Positions 31,300-41,681 are shown, counted from the stretch's first letter. The stretch is 64,000 bases of DNA from Euborellia annulipes (GCA_023213315.1 JAKCPI010002660.1:1-64000); one strand, 5' to 3'. A program made the numbers and translations. Notes: a model not told the origin generated them from the letters alone.

Positions 31300-32500
31300 T
31301 TGTCTTACCTCCATATTTGTTAATATATATAGAGAGAAAGTATTGGATTCGTGTCAAAAATTCGATGTCGAGATTTTGTTGGATATACACGTTTTGAGGT
31401 CCCCTGAATACAAAAAAGTGGTAAAAAGTGGTAAAAGTAATAACTAAAATTAAAATAGAAACAATGTTTTTATAATTTTTTTGACCAACCATCCGTCTAC
31501 GGCGAAGAAGCTGCAAAGTCAATTTTATTGATATAAATCTCGCCTGAATCAGCACATGAACAAAAAAGTGGTTTTCGCGATAAGGTCTCTCTGTCTGTCT
31601 GTGTGTCTGTGAACAAAATATCTCAAGAACGAAAAGAGCTAGGAGGTTGAAATTTTATATTTAAGTTAGGTACCTCCTGGAACATGACACGAAGCTTTTG
31701 AACAAAATCGACCAAAGAGTACTAGTACTTTACTGATGCACTTTTTCAGTTTTTTTCGATTTTCTCAAAATTCGCTCCAACGATTTTTTTTAAATTCATA
31801 AATCAATTATTTTTTAGATGCTCTTTAAAATGTATATTCTCATTTTGTGATTGAAATCTTCTGAAGACCACTTTACTCTTGTACTCCATAGAAAAGATAG
31901 GAGAAATGGTTGCCATGGTAACAACATATAAATATTTTGCCATACTTATAAATTTTACATCTTGAAAATCGAATGTACCCTACTGTCGGAAACTAAATAC
32001 ATGTCGACACAAAAAATCTGGTGAGACAAGCACAGTACACAACTTTCGATTACCGAAGGTAAGAGAAAGTTGTGTGCTGTGCGCCAGTATGGCAAAATAT
32101 TTATATGTTGTTACCATGGCAACCATTTCTCCTATCTTTTCTATGGAGTACAAGAGTAAAGTGGTCTTCAGAAGATTTCAATCACAAAATGAGAATATAC
32201 ATTTTAAAGAGCATCTAAAAAATAATTGATTTCTGAATTTTAATCAAAAGCAAATTTTGAGAAAATCGTAAAAAACTGAAAAAGTACATCAGTAAAGTAC
32301 CCGATTTTGTTCAAAAGCTTCATGTCATGTCCCAGGAGGTACCTAACTTAAATATAAAATTTCAACCTCCTAGCTCTTTTCGTTCTTGAGATATTTTGTT
32401 CACAGACACACAGACAGACAGAGAGACCTTATCGCGAAAACCACTTTTTTGTATTCAGGGGACCTCAAAACGTGTATATCCAACAAAATCTCGACATCGA
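31300..32500. repeat. Inverted pair of ~680-bp X-box repeats
   Basis: The left copy (31300-32060, with an extra ~140 bp at 31418-31560) and the right copy (about 32085-32500) are reverse complements, meeting at the terminal hairpin ACACAACTTTCGATTACCG. Each carries a GTTGCCATGGTAAC or GTTACCATGGCAAC palindrome (31908-31925, 32108-32125). Confidence 0.8.
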
Positions 32501-32511
32501 ATTTTTTTTTT

Positions 32512-32771
32512 TAAACATTCACACTTTTTTCTCATTCACACTCACATTCACACACACATTCATACAGTCTTTTCGGCAACTTAGGCCATTTAAGACTTTA
32601 GACCATAATCGTTATTTAATAATATATATTTATTTGGGGTCCATGCATTCTTATTTAAGCCATTTGGTATCCAAATGGCTTAAATAAAATCATCGGCCTG
32701 CCTGGGGTCCGAACCAGCGACGTTTGGTATATGAGGTTAGCACGCTAACCTCTGCACCATGCCCCGAGGGC
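32512..32771 (-). repeat. tRNA-SINE family 1, complete
   Basis: Same layout as 30938-31180. The head includes GGTTAGCGTGCTAACCTC on the minus strand. It abuts the right edge of the X-box inverted pair through a T-run, so it may have inserted at that edge. Confidence 0.85.
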
Positions 32772-33144
32772 AATTTTAACTTATAAATTTTATATCTTGA
32801 ATTTTAATATATCGGCGGAAACTAAATATATCTCGACTCAAAAAATCTGATGTGTCAAGCACAGAAGACAACTTTCGATTACCGAAGGTGCGACCAGTCA
32901 CACCAGATTTTTTGAATTTTTGTTTTATAGTTGCTAACACTATTAGAAATAAGAATTAAAATCTATTTTGGCCAAAAATCGTTTTGAATTCAAAAATAAT
33001 AAACTTAAAATTTTTCAATGATTACTTTATTATATTCTTATATCATCCTCATATTTTCACTAAATGAAAGCAAAATTGCTTATTATTCAAACGGATTTAA
33101 TTTCCAAAATACAAATCGTTGCTTTGTCAGCGCTATATATATAT

Positions 33145-33250
33145 TTACTAGCCGCAAGGTTCCTAATTTTTGTGTGAGTCACTGAATGTATTTAAATAAT
33201 TGCTTGTTTGTTTGTCCTGTATACGTTCCTAAACTACTGGACAGATTTTT
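33145..33250 (-). mobile_element. Possible Helitron 3' terminus, degraded
   Basis: On the minus strand GGAACCTTGCGGCTAG is followed by T, as at 14737, but the hairpin partner is lost. The adjoining TTGTTTGTTTGTCCTGTATA is commonly seen inside Helitrons. A related stretch occurs at 26730-26790. Confidence 0.4.
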
Positions 33251-33386
33251 ATTTGTAACTTCACTGTATATCATTTTTAATTAAAAATACAATAAAAATC
33301 TTGGATACCCAATTTATTAATATTCAGTAATTAATAATATAAGAGGAACAGATTTTTAAAATATATTTTTTTTTCTTATTTTTCAG

Positions 33387-33487
33387 ACTTAAAAGGCGCC
33401 AAGGCAAACTTGCCGATAATTAGTGAATCCTTTGCTGTAGACATCATACAGTCATTGTCAAGAAAAGAGGCCAATAATACCTCATGA
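33387..33487 (+). CDS. Exon-like block 2 of 3
   Basis: Preceded by TTCTTATTTTTCAG and open for 33 codons in phase 2: LKGAKANLPIISESFAVDII followed by QSLSRKEANNTS and TGA. It shares position, phase and several residues (K, N, P-x-I, E/G-S-F-A, I-I) with block 1. A TTGTAAGTG donor-like word follows at about 33536. Confidence 0.35.
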
Positions 33488-33704
33488 AAGGAGCTGCACT
33501 TGTTCGACTCGCCTTTTACTGAAAATTACTGACTTTGTAAGTGCTTAATTTTTAATCTAAAACCTCCCCAATGCCATCGTAATAAAAAATTTAACACGAC
33601 TGTGAGTGTTTATTTAATTAGCGAGACCAAACATCTCTTCTTTAGTTTTTCACTTTGTTAGTAACTTGCGCGACTAACTGCATATAAGGGGAAGTGAGTT
33701 TTAG

Positions 33705-33825
33705 TGGGGTAGGTCCGGTGCAATGGACAGCACGCCTATGCCCCGGAAAGACTGGGGTTCGATTCCCGGGGGCCATGGGATGTTTGGCCTTGCCAATAAA
33801 AAACATTCAGTCTTGTTAAATATAT
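33705..33825 (+). repeat. tRNA-SINE family 3
   Basis: A-box-like GTCCGGTGCAATGGACAG and a perfect B-box-like GGGTTCGATTCCC, followed by GGGGGCCATGGGATGTTTGG and a short tail. A truncated minus-strand copy lies at 51275-51362 (CCCGGGAATCGAACC). Confidence 0.75.
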
Positions 33826-34034
33826 CTATGACTAGTTAAGTCCGAATCGAGGTATTTTGAATACTATTATCTTATTCAAATATATAGATCTCGAAAAATA
33901 TTTAGTTATAAAAAATAATAGAATAATTTTTGAACGATTTCGAGGCTCCTAAAATAATAATCGTGTTGAACGTCCTGCGGTACTGAAATTTGCGATTTTT
34001 TAGCTATCCTGAGACGTGAAAAATATTATCAAAC

Positions 34035-34190
34035 TCCATCAATTCTCGAAGGTTTACTTTGAAGTTTGCAAGGTGGACGTGCATATTTTAAAATAATTTT
34101 AAACAATTATTTTTCAGAAATTTTATTAACTGACAAAAATCTGCACGTCCACCTTGCAAACTTCAAAGTAAACCTTCGAGAATTGATGGA
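34035..34190. repeat. Perfect 49-bp inverted repeat
   Basis: 34035-34083 and 34142-34190 are exact reverse complements (starting TCCATCAATTCTCGAAGG) around a 58-base A/T-rich loop. Perfection over 49 bp suggests recent origin. Confidence 0.9.
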
Positions 34191-34264
34191 ATTCTACTTG
34201 GGCTGTTTCTTGAATATATTATCTAACTTATAATATATGTATTGATCCATGTCTGCAGTTGTTG

Positions 34265-34656
34265 AATTAAGGAGGTGGAGATTAAAACAGCAGATGTGAA
34301 TATTATCTTTTTTATTCATTAAATCTTTTGGCGATCGATTTCGTCTCTTGTGACTTCATTAGGTTAGTGTTGGTTAAATAAATATAAACGTTGATATAAA
34401 TTCGAATTATAAACATGTATTGGTATAATATTAGTTAAGAAGAATAGAATTTGACAGTTAACTATGAAAAATTCTATTCTTCTTAACTAAAATTATATCA
34501 ATACATGATTATAATTCGAAATTATATCAACGTTCATATTCATTTAACTAACGCTGGCCTGATGAAGTCACAAGAGACGAAATCGATCGCCAAAAGATTT
34601 AATTAATAATAAAAAAGATAATATTCACATCTGCTGTTTTAATCTCCACCTCCTTA
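34265..34656. repeat. 390-bp inverted pair with ribozyme-like motif in both arms
   Basis: Outer words AAGGAGGTGGAGATTAAAAC and GTTTTAATCTCCACCTCCTT are complements and the arms meet around GACAGTTAACTATG near 34460. The right arm holds an intact hammerhead-like core (34555-34592); the left arm holds its inverted counterpart at about 34330-34368 with CUAAUGA in place of CUGAUGA. Confidence 0.85.
34555..34592 (+). ncRNA. Hammerhead-ribozyme-like motif, family E
   Basis: UGGC, CUGAUGA, A, GUC, loop ACAAGA, GAC, GAAA, UCGAUC, GCCA. UGGC/GCCA form stem I, GUC/GAC stem II, AUCGAU is self-complementary in the stem III place, and AUC is a permitted cleavage triplet. The full conserved core is present, again with one extra base (A) before stem II. 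At 38 nt it is the most compact copy. Confidence 0.7.
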
Positions 34657-34864
34657 TTTATCAAACTTAGTTTGATTTATAAGCATTTTAAATTAAAAAA
34701 TAAGTATTATGGGGCACATAAGGTGCGACGCGGAATAAAACTCCACGTTTTCAGTTCATATTAGTAAAATCCGGACATTTCTCAGAAAAAAAAAAAAAAA
34801 TTAAAATTCTATATATATATATATATACTAATCATATAAAATTGTTTTTTTTCTACTTTTTCAG

Positions 34865-34941
34865 GCTCAAAAGACACAACGCAGTGGCCGGGAATAAAGA
34901 TGGAGAGTGAAAACTTCGCTGGATCATTTGCTTCATATGGA
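34865..34941 (+). CDS. Exon-like block 3 of 3, with donor
   Basis: Acceptor CTACTTTTTCAG, then an open segment in phase 2 with SKDTTQWPGIKMESENFAGS and FASYG, ended by GTAAGTTT, an excellent donor consensus. It is the best of the three related blocks and could be a real 77-nt exon. The protein is not recognised. Confidence 0.4.
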
Positions 34942-35144
34942 GTAAGTTTATTGTCAAAATAAAACAGGCTGATAAAGCAAGAATATCATCTAATGAAAAA
35001 GGAAACAGCGCGTCATTTTCTGGAAACTTATTTTGTAAGTGGTTAAACTTTCAATCTAAATACTCTCCACTTCCATTATTATAAAAATTGTTCGGATCTA
35101 ATAAGAAATGTTCAAATAGAAGAATTTCGATGGCTGAGTGGCAA

Positions 35145-35275
35145 TATATAAGGATCAGGAAGATGTATGGCAGCCAGCAAGTGATAAAAAATCTATTTGA
35201 TTATCGTCGACGTTTCAAATCAAATAGATTTTTTATCACTTGCTGGCTGCCATACATCTTCCTGATCCTTATATA
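35145..35275. repeat. Perfect 57-bp inverted repeat with GAAACGTCG at its tip
   Basis: 35145-35202 and 35218-35275 are exact reverse complements (TATATAAGGATCAGGAAGAT at the outside). The 15-base centre contains CGACGTTTCA, whose complement TGAAACGTCG is the right half of the hammerhead-like motif, so this looks like another PLE-type inverted dimer reduced to its tip. Confidence 0.85.
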
Positions 35276-35340
35276 AGAAATGTTCATTTAATTCAGGGTG
35301 ACTCTATGAACTTAGGAATTTATTTTAATTTTTTTTTTAG

Positions 35341-35437
35341 GAAAACATTACGTTTGTTTGGACCTGGTTCATCACCCTCACAAATCCCCGGATCCCCTCT
35401 TGTATTCCTCTTTTCTTTCCACTTGGGGTTTTCTCAA
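35341..35437 (+). CDS. Putative exon, unidentified gene
   Basis: Acceptor TTTTTTTTTAG, GC content clearly above the flanks, donor CAA/GTAAAT. In phase 1 it reads KTLRLFGPGSSPSQIPGSPL then VFLFSFHLGFSQ; in phase 0 it is also open (ENITFVWTWFITLTNPRIPS). Joined to 36163-36218, only the first frame stays open (GFSQ/VLHQAD), which favours it. Function unknown. Confidence 0.35.
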
Positions 35438-36162
35438 GTAAATTATTTACAAATTATATTTCAAATAGAAAATGTTTACTTAAACCATAATCTTGGCCAT
35501 TCTAAATTTATAATGGAAGCAATTTTTGAAAATTATTTTAGACTTAGAATCATTTTATGGCTAATCAAAGTTATTCAATTATATATAACTTATATTTATA
35601 TTTTTATGACATAATTTTTTAAATAGTTAATTGGCTTTTTGAAATATTAATAGAATTTATCAGAGTTCAAAGTTATACTTTGCCATAATATAGTTTAATT
35701 TTTTTTCCTAAGGGTTGATTTAAATATAGGATATTAGTAATAAAATAATACTTACCTTGAGAAGTCCTCATTTGGAAAAGAAATGACATTATCTCCTTTC
35801 CCTAAATAACTTTAGAAAGCCTATCATATTTAATTTAGAAAATATTGAATTTAACTTTTAATTAAATAGAAAAAATCTTTAAAACAAATAAATTATTCTG
35901 TAAATTAATATGATTGTAAAGAAATATAATTATTTTAATTTTTTTTTTTATTGCAATGATATCGCTTCTCATGCACTGTATTTTTTTTTTCTTTTTTATT
36001 TTGAGCCCTGTTGTATTATATTTGTATGCTTTTATAATGCTTTGTGATAACATGTACAACTTTTTTGTATGGTAAAAAAAAAAAAAAAAAAACAATTTGT
36101 AACAACCCCAAGACCTCCCAAGGGAGAAAAATAATAATAAATCCTATTTTTTTTTTTTTTAG

Positions 36163-36218
36163 GTCTTACATCAAGCTGACAGCATTGGAAGAAATCATTT
36201 GGTAATGGAAAAAGACAG
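36163..36218 (+). CDS. Putative 56-nt exon, unidentified gene
   Basis: A 13-base T tract and AG precede, and CAG/GTAACA follows. The frame reads VLHQADSIGRNHLVMEKD. It continues the open frame of 35341-35437 across a 725-bp intron. No family recognised. Confidence 0.35.
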
Positions 36219-36629
36219 GTAACAAATCTTTAAAATATATTATTAGTAAACTATTTAGTGATCTTAAGGTTTGTTTCATATTAAATGGAGAATATTAATT
36301 GAAAAATATATTTTCTTAATTAAATATTCTTCTATTAATATAAAACTTCTATAAAACTAACTATAAAACTAACATTGAGATTATTAATCATCTTTAATTA
36401 AATAGTATACTAATGATATATTTATTACTTTCAATAGTTAGATAGAAAAAATATTATTTTGAAATAATTAAAATAATAGTAAAATATTTAATTAGATTTA
36501 ATAAATATTCTCGTATTAATATGATATAATAGGATAATAGAATGGAATATTATATACTAGGGATAGGTAATACAGAATAAATGAAATCTTTAATATATAT
36601 GTCTTTATTTATTAATATACTAATAAAGA
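36219..36629. other. AT-rich stretch, no gene seen
   Basis: Very A/T-rich with short TA-rich palindromes; nothing supportable. Confidence 0.5.
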
Positions 36630-36868
36630 GTCATGGAGGAGGCGCAACGATGTGATCAGTGAGCTGTCCACCACCATCCCCGACCTCCAACCCATGCGCG
36701 CAATGACTTATATAGCCTCCAGTCCCCACTCTCTGGCCCCTGGCGCATGCGCAGAGAGATCAAGTCGACAAGAGGCGACGGCGGCGGCCGCCTGCCCCCT
36801 CCATGCCTGCATGCAGGCATGGAGAGAGACAACGAAGCGGGTTGCCGGCTCTCTGCGCGCCAGGGGCG
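36630..36868. other. GC-rich island with a 26-bp perfect palindrome
   Basis: About 240 bp of CpG-containing, GC-rich DNA in A/T-rich surroundings. TAAAGAG occurs just before it and just after it, so it may be an inserted element or a solo LTR. It contains two NRF1-like words (CCATGCGCGC and GGCGCATGCGCAGAG), TTATATAG as a possible TATA box, an inverted pair built on CCCCTGGCGC, and a perfect palindrome at 36799-36824 centred on CTGCATGCAG. The 97-codon frame is probably a by-product of the GC content. Confidence 0.5.
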
Positions 36869-38290
36869 CTAAAGAGAATATATTTATTAAATATATTTAC
36901 ATATTTAATAAATATATAAAGTCTTTAGCACTTATTCTGGTTTAAATTCCCTTGGATGAACCAAGGCAATGAGACTTGGATGTTCTTGGTCGAGCTTAAA
37001 GCCTTAAGCCCCCCCACCACGACAAGGTGACATCCTCGGGGGGGAATTATTAAAAAAAATAAGGGGAATAAATAAATGACAATTTATGGATAATCATTTT
37101 TTATTTCATTTTATACTTACGAATTTGTTTAGTCTTTTTTCTGAAATAAAAATTTTAATTAAAAATATTAAGGTAATTTTTTTAATAAATGAAGGCCTCC
37201 TTGAGTATTATAATTAATTCATGCATTTAATTTTAATAAAAAGAAATAATCGAAACTTTGATAGAATTTTTAATTTTCCCCTAAATGGAAATTCTGATCG
37301 ACTTCTAAATCACAGATCTTCAAGCATTAAAATAAAAAATAATTAAGCAATTAAAAAAAGAAAAATCCCAATTCCCAAAATATAAAACAAATACTCCACC
37401 AATCAATTCAAATATTAAATTATAAAAATAGAAATAAATTAAAATTAGAATTTCATGTGCTGAGGGAGGTGGAGGAAGCCTTTACAATTAATTCCCTTAA
37501 AAAATGGAAAAAAAAAATAATGAAGAAAATTGAATTTTATGGAAAGTAGTTTTAAGTTAGATAATTAATAGTTATAGAGTAACTATTGTTATAAAAAATT
37601 TAAAAAATTCAAATATTTTTTTTTCTCATTAAAAAACGAATCTTTCGATATTTATGTAAATAAAAAGTATTATTTCGAGGGCTATTTTAGTGAAGGGTTA
37701 ACTTTCCTTGAAGGGGCTGAGGAAGGGAGGCTTTAAACTTAACAAAAGGCAAAAATTTTATAGTGTAAATGAAGAGATTAATAATTACTACCCCTGTTCC
37801 TTCCTTTATTCCCCTACCCTCGGGAGTACCTCTATATTTAATATTCGAAAGGTTCGTTTTTCTATTAATAGGAAAAGAATATTTGTATTTTTTTAAATAA
37901 TTTTTTCAATGAAAAAAAAAAAGAATAATTACTTTTAAATAAGATATTTCAAGGGGGTGGGTTGACAAACGAGATGATGGTTAGGGTGCGTTACATTATA
38001 ATTCACTTTGAGATTAAGACACTATAGAAACAATAAATGCAACAGCTGGTTTGTTTTGAAGTGAAAGGCCTTTCTTTGTCTCTCTATATATAAAACTATT
38101 AAAATAAAACACAAACCCAAATTAGTAAAAGATAAAATAATAGGCCTACTTTTTACTCAAATCTAACAATATTTAAAGATAGAAAAAAAAAATGAAAGAT
38201 TCAAAGTTTATAGGACTTAAAATAAAACATTCACCATTCTTTCATATTTTCACCCCGTAACCAACCAACAACCCTTAATAAATAAGACAA
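36869..38290. other. AT-rich stretch, no gene recognised
   Basis: The only departures are a C/G patch at 36945-37045 (CCTTAAGCCCCCCCACC and CATCCTCGGGGGGG) and TAGGCCTA at 38142-38149. Open frames at 37708 and elsewhere show no motif. Confidence 0.45.
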
Positions 38291-38293
38291 TTA

Positions 38294-38438
38294 GCATTTT
38301 AAGAGATAGGTAGCTAAATTAGGCATCGAATTTTTTGACAAGACACAGACAAACACACATAAGTAAAAAATTATGAAAAAATATAAATAGTAAATTCAAG
38401 ATCTTATTATTCTAATTTTAGAGATAAATTATTTTTCT
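38294..38438 (+). repeat. 145-bp direct repeat, left member
   Basis: GCATTTTAAGAGATAGGTAG through GAGATAAATTATTTTT recurs almost unchanged at 40023-40166. The two copies bracket 1.6 kb of PLE-like J and A fragments. Confidence 0.85.
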
Positions 38439-38478
38439 TAATATTAAGATAATATAATATAATAATAAGATTCTTAAT

Positions 38479-38940
38479 AAGGCGTGAGACATTTTTTTGG
38501 AGTAAAAGAAAAATTAAAAACGCTGATTTTACCTATTTCATATGCAGCTTCATTTCTTTACGATTAGTCCATTCTGAATTCCTTATGAGAGAACCTAGAA
38601 CAAAGATTTAGAATAATTAAAATATTTTTCATTTCTATTAAAATAAAGCAAATTGTACAGTTTATCCCTGTATCTGTGTGTATTCTTTAAACTGATCATA
38701 TGTGGGAAATGGAAAATCATTTTTAAAATAACTTATATAATCAATGAAGTTAGTGGCTGTTTTTCTATAAAAATCAGAAGGAGCAGGTGAACCCAAAAAT
38801 AAAAAGCCTCCGATTTTCCATAGTCCTGCGAAACGTTTTGGGTTAATTTTATTGGCCCATCTTAAGTCTTTCAAAATTGTTAATGTCCCGGAGTTGATAG
38901 TAAATAGGAGAAGGAGCAGGCGCATAATGATCATTCTCAC
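38479..38940 (-). repeat. PLE-like family J fragment, minus strand, with empty TTAA site
   Basis: Reverse complement of 20331-20680 plus the sequence beyond the insertion. Around 38855-38875 the minus strand reads GAAAGACTTAAGATGGGCC, the uninterrupted target into which piggyBac had inserted in the 20.3-kb copy. The frame 38662-38940 spans the motif remnant and FIDYISYFKNDFPFPTYDQF; function unknown. Confidence 0.65.
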
Positions 38941-39037
38941 TTAATAAGTATGATGGGCCAATTCGCCAGCATATAATATACATAATTTGCATCTATTATC
39001 CGTAAGGGCAAGGCAGAGACATTAACAATTTTGAAAG

Positions 39038-39073
39038 ACTGAAGATGAGTCAATAAAATTAACCCGAAACGTC
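39038..39073 (+). ncRNA. Hammerhead-like motif, family J (decayed)
   Basis: CUGAAGA, U, GAG, a 14-nt A/U-rich stretch, CCC, GAAA, CGUC. The related copy at 20331 has GGG/CCC as stem II but AAAA for GAAA. Stem I cannot be closed here. It is the plus-strand member of a divergent pair with 38479-38880. Confidence 0.4.
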
Positions 39074-39138
39074 GCAATGGATTTTGATTTTGGAAAATCG
39101 GAGGCTTTTTATTTTTGGTTGCACTTGCTCCTTCTCCT

Positions 39139-39184
<46 letters not shown>

Positions 39185-40002
39185 CTTGAAGGTTTCCGCG
39201 ACCGGATGTATGCGAAGACAAGTTTTCTCGGGTTAAGTCGCGTGGGGTGCTGAGATTTACTCGACGTTTCTGCTCTCCTTTTGGAGCCATTTTCAAGAGA
39301 GAAGGAAGTTAGGAGGTAATGGTGAAGGGGGGTTGTTTACGGGGTCGCAGTCTTCCTGGTCCCCAGGTCAATTTGGTGGATGACTCAGAGGCGTGGATTG
39401 GTCTCTGAGAACTGGAGGAAGGTTGGGTGTGTGTAATTGTGTTCGGTTTAGGTTGACTACGGGGCCTCAATCTGCCTACTCCCCAAGTCGGTGTATTGGT
39501 GGTGTGTTTGGTGGATGCCTCAGAGGTCTGGGTTTGTCTCTGAGGAATGGACAGTGGTTGGTTCTGTGTAATCGGGTTTGTGTTTGGTTTGGGTTGACTT
39601 TGGGGCCTCAATCTGCCTACTCCCCAAGTCGGGGTGTTAGCTCTTGGTTCCCGGGGTCTCAACCTGCCTACTCCCCAGTTGCTCTCGGCTCCTTTTGGAG
39701 CCATTTTCAAGAGTATGGAATTAGGAGGGAATTGTTGGGGTGGTTTGTTTACGGGGTCGCAGTCTTGCTGATCCCCAGGTCAATTTGGTGGATGCCTCAG
39801 AGGCTTGGTTTGGTCTCTGAAAGCAGAAGGAAGGTTGAGTGTGTGTAATTGCGTTTGTGTTCGGTTTAGGTTGACTACGGGGCCTCAATCTGCCTCCCCA
39901 AGTCGATGTGTTATTGGTTTGGTTAGTGGTGGGGTTAGGAGATTGGGTTTGTTTCTGAGATTTAGATAGACGCAATCTAAATCTCAGAAACAAACCCAAT
40001 AA
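39139..40002 (-). repeat. PLE-like family A tandem repeats, second array
   Basis: After a (TA)n run, the minus strand carries the ribozyme-like site (39259-39300), then repeats with TWGVGRLRPRSQPKPNT-type units in two open frames (133 codons at 39309-39710; 101 codons at 39721-40026), separated by a half copy of the ribozyme-like site at 39688-39714. Units are about 120-170 bp and keep frame with each other. Confidence 0.65.
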
Positions 40003-40022
40003 ATAAATAAATAAGAAAATAG

Positions 40023-40166
40023 GCATTTTAAGAGATAGGTAGCTAAATTAGGCATCGAATTTTTTGACAAGACACAGACAAACACACATAAGTAAAAAAT
40101 TATGAAAAAATATAAATAGTAAATTCAAGATCTTATTATTCTAATTTTAGAGATAAATTATTTTTT
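40023..40166 (+). repeat. 145-bp direct repeat, right member
   Basis: Near-identical to 38294-38438. Closes the composite of J and A fragments. Confidence 0.85.
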
Positions 40167-40300
40167 TAATTAAAATCTAAAAAAGAAGATAAAAGGAAGA
40201 GAATTCAACCAAAAATAACCCTTTAAATTATTACAAAATAATTACAATGGTTAATCAATAAAAGTTAAGCTTGAGAAACCATTTTAATAAAATTACTCAC

Positions 40301-40381
40301 CAAATGGCAATTACAGCAGAAAACTAGAGTTGGAGTAGGAGTTTGGCTCCAATTAAAGTGAACGGCAAATTGGTTCCAAAT
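40301..40381 (-). CDS. Exon-like sequence, duplicated, copy 1
   Basis: On the minus strand: acceptor TTTTATTTTCAG, 27 open codons (IWNQFAVHFNWSQTPTPTLV then FCCNCHL), donor GTGAGTAA. The copy at 42733-42816 has one extra codon and still keeps the frame and both splice sites. Flanking intron-like sequence is also duplicated (about 40278-40478 and 42706-42910). The CCNC pair of cysteines might bind metal, but I recognise no family. Confidence 0.4.
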
Positions 40382-40435
40382 CTGAAAATAAAATCATATT
40401 TTTAAATGAAAATTCTTTTTTTTTTCCTTAATTTG

Positions 40436-40575
40436 TTTAGTCTTTTTTTAGCATCCCTATTTATTTCAAACGATTGGAGCCAATTCAAAAGAAGAATATT
40501 TTTTTCTGGGAAACGAACCCGGGACCCCTAGGCAAAAGAAGCTAATGTCTTCTCTCTGAGCCGCGAGTCTCGGGC
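40436..40575 (-). repeat. tRNA-SINE family 2
   Basis: Minus-strand head GCCCGAGACTCGCGGCTCAG with a B-box-like CCGGGTTCGTTTCCC and the tail AATTGGCTCCAATCGTTTG. It lies just after the right side of the duplicated exon block; a tail fragment (ATTTATTTCAAATGATTGC) follows the second block too. Confidence 0.6.
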
Positions 40576-40879
40576 TTTAAATAGAAATAAAATAATAAGC
40601 TCACCAAATGGCAAAGTGCAGCAGGCGATATTTTATGAGTATGAAGTAATTATAAATTGCATCAAGATCAGTTCTTATAATTGAAGTAGGGGGCTGCAGT
40701 TCGATTACTTCCTTAAGATCAGTTCTGTAAATAATAGGGAAAAAATTAATTAATATAGAAATATGAAAATCATTTAAATAAATAATTAAATAAATATAAT
40801 CGTATGGAGGAAGGCCGTCTAATTTACAGGAAGGTGAAGAAAATAGACTTAATTCGGCCCAAAATAATTTATTACCAAT

Positions 40880-40919
40880 GTCTACGTTTCGGGGACTAAA
40901 CGTCACCCATCCTCAGGAC
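40880..40919 (-). ncRNA. Hammerhead-like motif, family D, left (minus) copy
   Basis: Exact reverse complement of 42178-42217; see that entry for the layout. Confidence 0.6.
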
Positions 40920-41529
40920 CTTAAAATACAACACAACAACAAAACTTTATAAATAAGATAAACTTAAAAAGCACGATATTAAAGAAATACAAGAAAGAGA
41001 GGACAAGTACACTTACAAAGGTCGTAAAGTCTTTCGTGCCTCCAGCACTCGTGTAATAAATACAACAATAATTTGTTGTGTGAAATGATGGCTGTATTTT
41101 ATATTAGGGTTCAGCTCACCATATAGCCAAATTACTTGCAAATTTTAACCACGAGCCACTCTGAGTCAATGCTAGGCATCTAGTAATGATTTTGCTATTT
41201 ATTTTAATTTTAATTTAAGAACTAGGATTAAAGGTGGGGGGGGAGGGGGATTCCATAAATATTCTTCACAAACATATTGAAATAAACAATACATTCTAGT
41301 TACTTGTAAAATTAGTAAAAACAAAAAAAAAAAAAAAATATAAATAAAAATTTAAAATAAACAAATTTAGATATAAAATAAAATAAAATAACCATCCCCC
41401 TCTCTCCGCACTCACCCACTTAATAAGACATTGTGATACACGGCATTGAGGTCTTGTGTGTCAGTGTGGTGGTTCACCAACTTATCCCTATTCGAGATGA
41501 TGTAGCACATCTCAAGAATTTTTTTGATA

Positions 41530-41681
41530 ACGCGGATATAGTTGTCACGGAGAGAAATGGTGAAATTCTAAAAATTCTTGAGATGTGCTACATCATCTCG
41601 AATAGGGATAAGTTGGTGAACCACCACACTGACACACAAGACCTCAATGCCGTGTATCACAATGTCTTATTAAGTGGGTGA
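41530..41681 (+). pseudogene. Penelope-like element, C-terminal end of GIY-YIG endonuclease
   Basis: In plus frame: NADIVVTERNGEILKILEMC, YIISNRDKLVNHHTDTQDLN, AVYHNVLLSG, stop at 41679-41681. The order I/V-x-x-x-E ... K-I-L-E-M ... N-x-x-x-x-V-N-x-x-x-D-T-x-x-L-N-x-x-Y-x-x-x-L matches the last third of PLE endonuclease domains and parallels 26319-26521. The first codons lie in the palindrome spacer; upstream the frame turns into the antisense of itself, so no more of the protein is present. Confidence 0.55.

Noticed and set aside
31295..32687. Several 60-86 codon frames in the X-box repeat pair
   Set aside because: They follow the inverted repeat and SINE borders and share no protein-like conservation between the copies.
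36652..36945. 97-codon frame in the GC island as a protein
   Set aside because: The frame spans a palindrome and inverted repeats and runs into A/T-rich DNA; composition alone can explain it.
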